DNA of 64,000 nucleotides from Dysgonomonas sp. UBA7710 (GTDB taxonomy: Bacteria; Bacteroidota; Bacteroidia; Bacteroidales; Dysgonomonadaceae), in the NCBI RefSeq assembly GCF_002482385.1, contig NZ_DLFW01000035.1, positions 1-64,000 on the forward strand, given 5' to 3'. How positions within the stretch are numbered: position 1 is the stretch's first letter; each line of letters starts with the position of its first letter. A program made the translations under genes and the position numbers. Under the pieces are notes generated by a model, which did not search any database, was not told where the DNA came from, and was given only the letters and a program-made list of their open reading frames with translations. This document shows positions 57,800-64,000 of the stretch, piece after piece.

Positions 57800-60700
57800 A
57801 TGACAATATCCGAAATAAGTATCAAACGCCCCGTACTGGCAACAGTATTTGTACTGGTCATCTTCCTCTTGGGGATGATTGGGTACACATATCTGGGCGT
57901 ACGTGAATATCCTAATATAGACAATCCCATTATCTCGGTTAACGTTACCTATCCCGGAGCGAATGCCGAAATTATAGAGAATCAGATAACTGAACCGCTG
58001 GAACAGAATATAAACGGTATTCCGGGTATCAGGTCGCTGACCAGTAGCAGTAGTCAGGGCTCGTGTCGTATTACAGTAGAATTTGAACTTACGGTGGATT
58101 TGGAAACGGCGGCTAACGATGTGCGTGACAAAGTATCACGTGCACAGCGTTATCTGCCCCGCGATTGTGATCCGCCTACCGTATCGAAAGCAGATGCCGA
58201 TGCGAACCCGATTATTCAGATCAGTATCCAGAGTGAAAAACGTTCATTACTGGAACTCAGTGAAATCGCTGAACTTACAGTAAAAGAACGTTTGCAGACA
58301 ATACCAAATGTGAGTGCCGTGGAAATATGGGGGCAAAACCGTTATTCGATGCGTCTTTGGCTCGATCCTGTAAAGATGGCTGCGTATGGTATTACTCCTA
58401 TGGATGTAAAAAATGCCGTAGACCGCGAAAACGTGGAATTACCTTCGGGAAGTATAGAGGGCGATGCCCTGGAGCTTACTATCCGTACACTGGGTTTGAT
58501 GCAGACACCGGAAGAGTTTAATAACATGATTATCAAGGAAGATAATTTTAATGTGGTGCGCTTCAAGGATGTGGGTACTGCCGAACTGGGAACGGAAGAT
58601 CAGCGCAGCCTCATGCGCCGCAATGGGGTACCGGCTGTGAGCACCGTCATCATACCTCAACCGGGTGCAAATCAGATAGAAATATCTGACGAAGCAATGG
58701 TACGTCTCGAACAACTGAAAAAAGACTTGCCTGAAGATGTATTTATCGATGTGGCTTTTGATAATACTAAATTTATACGCGCGTCGATAGCCGAAGTGGA
58801 AGAAACCGTATATATCGCTTTTGCCCTTGTGGTTATCATTATCTTCCTCTTTCTGCGCGACTGGCGTGTGACCCTTGTACCATGCGTGGTGATACCCGTA
58901 TCGCTGGTAGGTGCATTTTTCGTTATGTATATAGCCGGATTTTCCATCAATGTACTATCCATGCTTGCCGTAGTGCTTGCCGTGGGGCTGGTGGTTGACG
59001 ATGCTATTGTGGTCACGGAGAACATATATCTGAAAATAGAAGAAGGAATGTCCCCTAAAGAGGCCGGGATAGAAGGCTCGAAGGAAATATTCTTTGCTGT
59101 GATATCTACGACTATTAGTGTTGTAGCCGTGTTTTTTCCTATCGTATTCCTTGAAGGAATGACAGGGCGGCTTTTCCGTGAATTTAGCTTCGTAATTGCT
59201 GGGGCCGTGCTGATTTCAGCATTCGTAGCCCTGACATTTACCCCGATGCTCTCTACCAAATTGTTGAAGAAAGAGGACAAGCCTAATTGGTTTTATCGGA
59301 AGACCGAACCGTTTTTCAACGGGTTGATGAACGGATACCATAATGCCCTGCATAAGTTTCTGAGCATCAAAGTTATCATATGGCCTATTATTATCATTAC
59401 ATTGGTGTCAATTGTATATCTGATGAAGGTCATCCCTTCCGAAATGGCTCCTTTGGAAGACCGTTCACAAATAACAATCAGAACCAGCGGGCCGGAAGGC
59501 TCTACTTATGAATATATGAGAAACTATACGGAAAAAATAGCTACTATAGCCGATTCCGTAGCACCCGAAAGACTTATAAATACGATGCGTGTATGGACCG
59601 GAGGGGGTAACGTGAACCTCAACCTGTCCGGTATCAAAGACAGGGACAGGAGCCAGATGGAAATAGCTGACGAACTCTCCAAAGCTGTAAGGAAGGAAAC
59701 GGGTGCCCGTACCTTTGTTCAGCAGCAATCTACATTCGGAGGCCGGCGTTCCAGTATGCCTATACAATATGTGCTGCAGGCGCCTAATATTGCCAAACTG
59801 GAAGAATTTATCCCTGTATTTATGCAGAAGGTGCAGGAAAGTCCTTTATTCCAAATGGCCGATGTAAACCTCAAATTCACGAAACCCGAAACGCGGATAA
59901 TCATCGACCGTAATAAAGCTGCCGTATTGGGTGTCAGCACGAGAGATATCGGGCAAACACTCCAGTATGCGCTCAGCGGGCAGCGTATGGGCTATTTCTA
60001 TATGAATGGAAAACAATACCAGATACTCGGCGAGATAAACCGCCAGCAACGGAATACACCGGTTGATTTGAAATCGATATACCTCAAAAACCTTACGGGC
60101 AGTATGATTCAGTTGGGCAATCTGGTAAAATTGGAAGAAAGCGTGGCTCCTCCGCAGCTTTATCGTTACAATCGATTCAACTCGGCCACAATATCCGCCG
60201 GACTCTCTCCGGGTGTGACTATAGGTGCCGGACTCAACGAAATGGACCGCATAGCCAAAGAAACACTCGATGATACTTTCCGTACAGCATTGGCCGGAGA
60301 CTCGAAAGATTTCAGGGAAAGCTCATCCAGTCTGATGTTTGCATTTGTATTGGCTATATTGCTAATATTCCTTATTCTGGCGGCGCAGTTCGAAAGTTTT
60401 AAGGACCCGTTTGTTATCATGCTTACAGTTCCGCTGGCTATTGCCGGGGCGCTGCTGTTTATGTATATAAAAGACATATCGATGAATATTTTCAGCCAGA
60501 TCGGGATCATCATGCTTATTGGTCTGGTAGCCAAAAATGGTATTCTTATCGTTGAGTTTGCTAACCAGCGGCAGGAAGCCGGTATGAGCAAACTGGAAGC
60601 TATACAGGGAGCATCTGTGCAGCGTCTCCGTCCGATCCTTATGACTAGTTTTTGTACTGTGCTGGGGCTGTTGCCTCTTGTATTTGCAAGTGCTGAAGGT

Positions 60701-60859
60701 GCAAACGGGCGTATGGCGATGGGAGTGGCTGTTATCGGCGGGATGTTGGTATCTACGTTGCTAACCATATTTATTGTGCCTGCCATGTATTTGTATATTT
60801 CGACAGACAGGGGAAAGAAGAAAGAAAAAGAAGACGCAAAGATTGCTCTTAATGGTTAA
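57800..60859 (+). CDS. RND efflux pump, HAE1 family
   Basis: A 1019-residue inner-membrane pump of the AcrB/MexB type, exporting drugs, bile salts or lipids using proton flow. The opening MTISEISIKRPVLATVFVLVIFLLGMIGY is typical. The proton-relay motif is present (LAVVLAVGLVVDDAIVVTEN, two Asp in helix 4). Other marks are the first-half porter domain VSVTYPGANAEIIE-like region, FPIVFLEGMTGRLFREFS and the second-half helices (FILAAQFESFKDPFVIMLTVPLAIAGAL; LIGLVAKNGILIVEFANQ). The length is normal. Confidence 0.95.
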   Translation: MTISEISIKRPVLATVFVLVIFLLGMIGYTYLGVREYPNIDNPIISVNVTYPGANAEIIENQITEPLEQNINGIPGIRSLTSSSSQGSCRITVEFELTVDLETAANDVRDKVSRAQRYLPRDCDPPTVSKADADANPIIQISIQSEKRSLLELSEIAELTVKERLQTIPNVSAVEIWGQNRYSMRLWLDPVKMAAYGITPMDVKNAVDRENVELPSGSIEGDALELTIRTLGLMQTPEEFNNMIIKEDNFNVVRFKDVGTAELGTEDQRSLMRRNGVPAVSTVIIPQPGANQIEISDEAMVRLEQLKKDLPEDVFIDVAFDNTKFIRASIAEVEETVYIAFALVVIIIFLFLRDWRVTLVPCVVIPVSLVGAFFVMYIAGFSINVLSMLAVVLAVGLVVDDAIVVTENIYLKIEEGMSPKEAGIEGSKEIFFAVISTTISVVAVFFPIVFLEGMTGRLFREFSFVIAGAVLISAFVALTFTPMLSTKLLKKEDKPNWFYRKTEPFFNGLMNGYHNALHKFLSIKVIIWPIIIITLVSIVYLMKVIPSEMAPLEDRSQITIRTSGPEGSTYEYMRNYTEKIATIADSVAPERLINTMRVWTGGGNVNLNLSGIKDRDRSQMEIADELSKAVRKETGARTFVQQQSTFGGRRSSMPIQYVLQAPNIAKLEEFIPVFMQKVQESPLFQMADVNLKFTKPETRIIIDRNKAAVLGVSTRDIGQTLQYALSGQRMGYFYMNGKQYQILGEINRQQRNTPVDLKSIYLKNLTGSMIQLGNLVKLEESVAPPQLYRYNRFNSATISAGLSPGVTIGAGLNEMDRIAKETLDDTFRTALAGDSKDFRESSSSLMFAFVLAILLIFLILAAQFESFKDPFVIMLTVPLAIAGALLFMYIKDISMNIFSQIGIIMLIGLVAKNGILIVEFANQRQEAGMSKLEAIQGASVQRLRPILMTSFCTVLGLLPLVFASAEGANGRMAMGVAVIGGMLVSTLLTIFIVPAMYLYISTDRGKKKEKEDAKIALNG

Positions 60860-60880
60860 TGTATTATATTACAATTGTAT

Positions 60881-62209
60881 ATGAAAAAATATTTATCTGC
60901 TATATTACTGCTATTTATATTGCCTGCTGTATCTGAAGCCCAGAATATATATGATCTGAACAGGTGTATACAGGAGGGGTTGATGAATAACTATGATATC
61001 CGTATATCAAGAAATAATCAGGAAGTATCCGATAATAATATGACTATCGGTAATGCCGGATATTTACCCACGGTAGATCTTACAAGCGGCTACTCGGGTA
61101 CATCGAACAATGTAAAGCAGAAACTGGAGTCGGGAGAGTCGAATACAAACAACGGAGTGAATAATCAGAATCTCAACGCGGGTATAAACCTTAACTGGAC
61201 TATCTTTGACGGATTTAATATACAGACAAATTACAACCGTCTGAAAGAGTTACAGCAAGTGGGCAAACTTGATACACAGCTCACTATCGAAACTTTTATC
61301 GCAGACATTACCTCCGAGTATTATAATTATATACAGCAAACCATCCGCCTGAAAAACCTGAAATCGGCAGTAAAACTATCGAAAGAACGCTTGCGGATAG
61401 TAGAAGCCCGTTACGAAATAGGAGCAGGCTCACGGTTGGATATGCAACAGGCGCGTGTAGACTTCAACAGTGACAGTTCTCAGCTTATCAAGCAATATGA
61501 GGTGCTATACACATCCCGTGTATTGCTGAATAAATTGATGGCTCAGGAAAAGATAGACCAGATGATAGAGACCAAAGATTCAGTCATTATATACAACGAG
61601 TTTCTCGATCAGAACGATATAATGCAGGGTATGCTTTCGAACAATACATTCCTGCTGCTATCCGACAAAAATAAGAAACTAAGTGTATTGGATTTGAAGA
61701 CTGCCCGGAGCGAGAATTATCCATATCTGAAGTTCAACGCCGGGTATGGGATTACAAAGAATATTTACAATACGGGAACCATTGATAATCAGCGGATATT
61801 AGGCCTTAATTATGGATTTACTGTAGGGCTTAACTTATTCAGTGGTTTCAACCGCAAGAGAAAGCAGCGAAATGCCAAAATCGAAATAGAAAACAGGCAA
61901 TTGGAATACGAACAAACGACCCTTTCACTGAAGGCTGATCTGGCTAATATGTGGATGGCTTACCGTAACAATATAGAGTTGACCAATCTGGAAAAGGAGA
62001 ATGTAGAAACCGCCCGTGAGAACCACGAGATAGCAATAGAACGCTATAAGCTTGGAGACTTGTCCGGGATAGAACTCCGGGAGGCGCAAAACAGTTTGCT
62101 GGAAGCTGAAGAACGTTTGGTTCAGGCTGAATTCAATACGAAACTGTGTGAAATTTCCCTGATGCAAATCAGTGGTCAGGTTTTGAAGTATATGGATTCT
62201 GGTAATTGA
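60881..62209 (+). CDS. TolC-family outer membrane efflux protein
   Basis: A 442-residue outer membrane channel with a signal peptide (KKYLSAILLLFILPAVSEAQ). Two OEP repeats form the barrel and coiled-coil tunnel, with long helices such as IRLKNLKSAVKLSKERLRIVEARYEIGAGSRLDMQQARVDFN and its second-half counterpart NHEIAIERYKLGDLSGIELREAQNSLLEAEERL. I start at the ATG at 60881 and not at the TTG six bases earlier, because the signal peptide then begins MKKYLS. It completes the adaptor-pump-channel operon. Confidence 0.93.
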   Translation: MKKYLSAILLLFILPAVSEAQNIYDLNRCIQEGLMNNYDIRISRNNQEVSDNNMTIGNAGYLPTVDLTSGYSGTSNNVKQKLESGESNTNNGVNNQNLNAGINLNWTIFDGFNIQTNYNRLKELQQVGKLDTQLTIETFIADITSEYYNYIQQTIRLKNLKSAVKLSKERLRIVEARYEIGAGSRLDMQQARVDFNSDSSQLIKQYEVLYTSRVLLNKLMAQEKIDQMIETKDSVIIYNEFLDQNDIMQGMLSNNTFLLLSDKNKKLSVLDLKTARSENYPYLKFNAGYGITKNIYNTGTIDNQRILGLNYGFTVGLNLFSGFNRKRKQRNAKIEIENRQLEYEQTTLSLKADLANMWMAYRNNIELTNLEKENVETARENHEIAIERYKLGDLSGIELREAQNSLLEAEERLVQAEFNTKLCEISLMQISGQVLKYMDSGN

Positions 62210-62257
62210 CCTTAAATTTGAGCGCTTTAGAATAGATAGGGTTTGCGAATGTGCAGA

Positions 62258-63019
62258 TCATTGTTTTTCGGTCAGATATTTCCAAAAACGCTTTGGCATA
62301 TGCTGACGTTGCAGTTTCAGGTTGATCCGTTCTTTTATTGTCATTGATTTGAAGTATCCTTTCCATAATTCCTGAAACATCTTCTCATCTTCTGCCATTA
62401 AGTTTTCATCCAGTTTGCCGCTTAACAGATGTTCGTCATTATCGAGAGTCATTTCCACTACTGTGTGCAGATCGTAGTAAAAACCATATCTGCGTTTCAG
62501 ATCGTAAATAACCCATTTCTGGTCCGAAAAACGGTCTCTGAAATGTTCTATCGCCAGAGGCAGTGCATTATGACGGGGCGATATAGCAGAGAAGAAAATA
62601 TCGTCAGCTGCCTTCTGAAAGCGTACGAATTGTTTTATATACAATTGTTCATGAGAGACCTTTCTGGCCAGTTGATGCAGTTTGAGGACATCCTCATCCC
62701 CAAAATTGGTTTCGATTGATATTTTACTGTCAAATGATTTTCGGATAAACCGGAACAGTAGTTCGTCACTTCCTTCTTCTTCCGATAACCAGGCATATGT
62801 GACCATATTCTGCGCTCCTTTACTCAGTTTATTTTGCAGGGAAGTCCATACGCGGGTAGCTTTATCTTCCTGAGTGGTTATGGTATGACAGTCTTCCGTA
62901 AACATAGGTGCAATCTCTCCTTCACCTAATAGTCTGTCGGGAAAAGTTTTCCGGCTATAGGCGTCGAAGATTGCGGTAAGCAAACCTTCAAATGTTTTAT
63001 CGTAAAAAAAAACGAGCAA
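62258..63019 (-). CDS. TIGR03915 family putative DNA repair protein
   Basis: A 253-residue protein matching the TIGR03915 family (MLVFFYDKTFEGLLTAIFDAYSRK... LARKVSHEQLYIKQFVRFQKAADDIFFSAISPRHNALPLAIEHFRDRFSDQKWVIYDLKRRYGFYYD...). Members are always found with the radical-SAM TIGR03916 protein, encoded here 35 bp upstream, and sometimes with a uracil-DNA-glycosylase domain. The start is a TTG, well supported because the family begins with the same FLYDGTFEGLLTAVFEAY-like block. A run of nine T lies just after it. The biochemical role is unproven. Confidence 0.88.
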   Translation of the reverse strand: MLVFFYDKTFEGLLTAIFDAYSRKTFPDRLLGEGEIAPMFTEDCHTITTQEDKATRVWTSLQNKLSKGAQNMVTYAWLSEEEGSDELLFRFIRKSFDSKISIETNFGDEDVLKLHQLARKVSHEQLYIKQFVRFQKAADDIFFSAISPRHNALPLAIEHFRDRFSDQKWVIYDLKRRYGFYYDLHTVVEMTLDNDEHLLSGKLDENLMAEDEKMFQELWKGYFKSMTIKERINLKLQRQHMPKRFWKYLTEKQ

Positions 63020-63054
63020 TTTTTTAATTAAGAATTAAGATTGTTAGTATGATC

Positions 63055-64000
63055 CTAATCCGGAAAAAGAATTGACAACTGTTTATCATCTATTTTCTTT
63101 TTCTTCGGTTCTGTAAGGATTTTGCGAATATATTCCGGTGTCGCTTCATTGACAGTGTACATTGGCAGTTCATTGCATGTAATAAAATATTGTGCCTTCT
63201 TCATTACCACACCTATCTTTTTCAGTTGCGATGCATTTATCCGGCCATGCCTGCGCGACATCACGATAAATTGCGCGGACTTTACGCCGATACCCGGCAC
63301 ACGCAGAATCATTGCATAATCCGCCTTATTTATATCTATCGGGAATGCTTCGGGATGCCGGAGCGCCCAAGACAGTTTAGGATCGATTTCTAAGTCGAGG
63401 TCGGGATAAGCATCATCTACAATTTCATCGGCACGGTATTGATAAAACCGCATAAGCCAGTCGGCCTGATAGAGACGGTTTTCTCTCACCAGGGGAGCCT
63501 GTTTCAGGGCAGGTAAACGGCTGTCGTAGCTATTCACCGGAATGAACCCCGAATAATAAACCCTCCGCATCTGCGTCTGCTGATAGAGGATGGACGATAC
63601 ACGCAGAATGTCCTTATCCTTTTCGTTTGTGGCACCCACAATCATCTGTGTGCTTTGTCCTGCCGGAACAAAACGGGGTGCAGAACGGAATTTGCGACGG
63701 TCTTCAATACTTTGCTGCATACCTATTTGTATATAACGCATCGGTTTATATACGCTACGGTGGTCTTTTTCGGGAGCCAGCAGTTTCAGGTTTGCTTCGG
63801 TGGGTATTTCCAGATTCACACTCATACGATCGGCATAAAGCCCGGCTTCACTTATCAGCTCCTGGCTTGCTCCGGGGATACTTTTCATATGTATGTACCC
63901 GTTGAAGCGGTGTACTGTGCGCAGGTCTTTGACCACCCGCACCATACGCTCCATTGTATAGTCGGGATTATTGATGACGCCCGAACTAAGGAAAAGCCCC
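63055..64000 (-). CDS. TIGR03916 family radical-SAM DNA repair/modification protein (5' end outside window)
   Basis: The frame is open to the right edge (reads GLFLSSGVINNPDYTMERM... before the first Met), so about a quarter of the protein, with the expected CxxxCxxC cluster motif, is missing from this window. The visible ~315 residues include TEANLKLLAPEKDHRSVYKPM and a C-terminal helix-hairpin-helix (ILRVPGIGVKSAQFIVMSRRHGRI) for DNA binding. It is the partner of the TIGR03915 gene next to it. A role in DNA repair or base modification is predicted by the family and not shown. Confidence 0.87.
   Translation of the reverse strand, partial: GLFLSSGVINNPDYTMERMVRVVKDLRTVHRFNGYIHMKSIPGASQELISEAGLYADRMSVNLEIPTEANLKLLAPEKDHRSVYKPMRYIQIGMQQSIEDRRKFRSAPRFVPAGQSTQMIVGATNEKDKDILRVSSILYQQTQMRRVYYSGFIPVNSYDSRLPALKQAPLVRENRLYQADWLMRFYQYRADEIVDDAYPDLDLEIDPKLSWALRHPEAFPIDINKADYAMILRVPGIGVKSAQFIVMSRRHGRINASQLKKIGVVMKKAQYFITCNELPMYTVNEATPEYIRKILTEPKKKKIDDKQLSILFPD

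Noticed and set aside
1..64000. CRISPR arrays, tRNA/rRNA genes, insertion sequences, prophage
   Set aside because: No regularly spaced repeats, tRNA-like folds with TTCGA loops, or transposase and phage proteins could be found by reading both strands.

Overview
This window looks like a chromosomal segment of a Bacteroidota (Bacteroidales) bacterium, most like Dysgonomonas or a close relative. Support comes from many TAnnTTTG promoter -7 boxes, the Bacteroidota form of RNA polymerase omega beside a DUF4293 gene, a TonB-dependent receptor with a carboxypeptidase-regulatory-like N-terminus, DUF1080/DUF4922/DUF6599 families and AT-rich intergenic DNA. The genus is an inference. I found no tRNA, rRNA, CRISPR array, prophage or transposase gene.

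Layout. 1-6.4 kb is an accessory RHS region: the C-terminal end of an RHS polymorphic-toxin-like protein with a lipoprotein that may be its immunity partner, an orphan secreted protein, a thioesterase, and a second RHS-type gene preceded by a truncated leader ORF. 6.6-20.4 kb is core: MlaEF lipid transport, exonuclease III, sufCDS (no sufB adjacent), sufS followed by bamD-rpoZ-DUF4293, a DUF418 membrane protein, Mfd and an iron-type alcohol dehydrogenase. 20.5-31.1 kb has a secreted protein, a TonB-dependent receptor, Hsp20, PheS, an OmpA-family protein, a CPA2 antiporter and an Fpg/Nei-like protein whose catalytic N-terminal proline is replaced.

31.2-41.0 kb, all on the minus strand, looks like a peptidoglycan-salvage locus: a double DUF1080 lipoprotein, NamZ (DUF1343), an AmpG-like permease with a large insert, a SpoIID/LytB homologue without a signal peptide, a DUF4922 protein with a GalT/Ap4A-phosphorylase-like HxHxQ motif, a two-module glycosyltransferase and a BadF/BadG-type amino-sugar kinase (MurK/NagK-like). 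Outside lysis, import, intracellular processing, phosphorylation and perhaps nucleotidyl or phosphoryl transfer would form a pathway. Its middle steps are unexplained, so this is my best candidate for an undescribed system.

41.3-54.0 kb holds an OmpH/Skp chaperone, HtpG, an ECF sigma factor, TopB, PanB, an ABC-F ATPase, NadD and a hexokinase. 54.2-62.2 kb holds a Tat-exported ferredoxin-type aldo/keto reductase with a DUF6599 partner, then an RND efflux operon (adaptor, pump, TolC). The right edge carries a TIGR03915 protein and its radical-SAM partner TIGR03916, cut by the window end.

Intergenic DNA is not empty. A composite element of about 125-130 bp bounded by doubled TGTTAC motifs occurs three times (24.0, 33.9 and 47.9 kb; the last two inverted relative to the first), with single-motif copies elsewhere. 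Two further dispersed families (GCAAATTTG/GCTAATT and GCAGACGTCCCGTCTG) recur. A palindrome TGACA-N3-TGTCA lies upstream of both heat-shock genes, hsp20 and htpG. Several starts were moved because a TAnnTTTG box lies across or downstream of the longest possible start.
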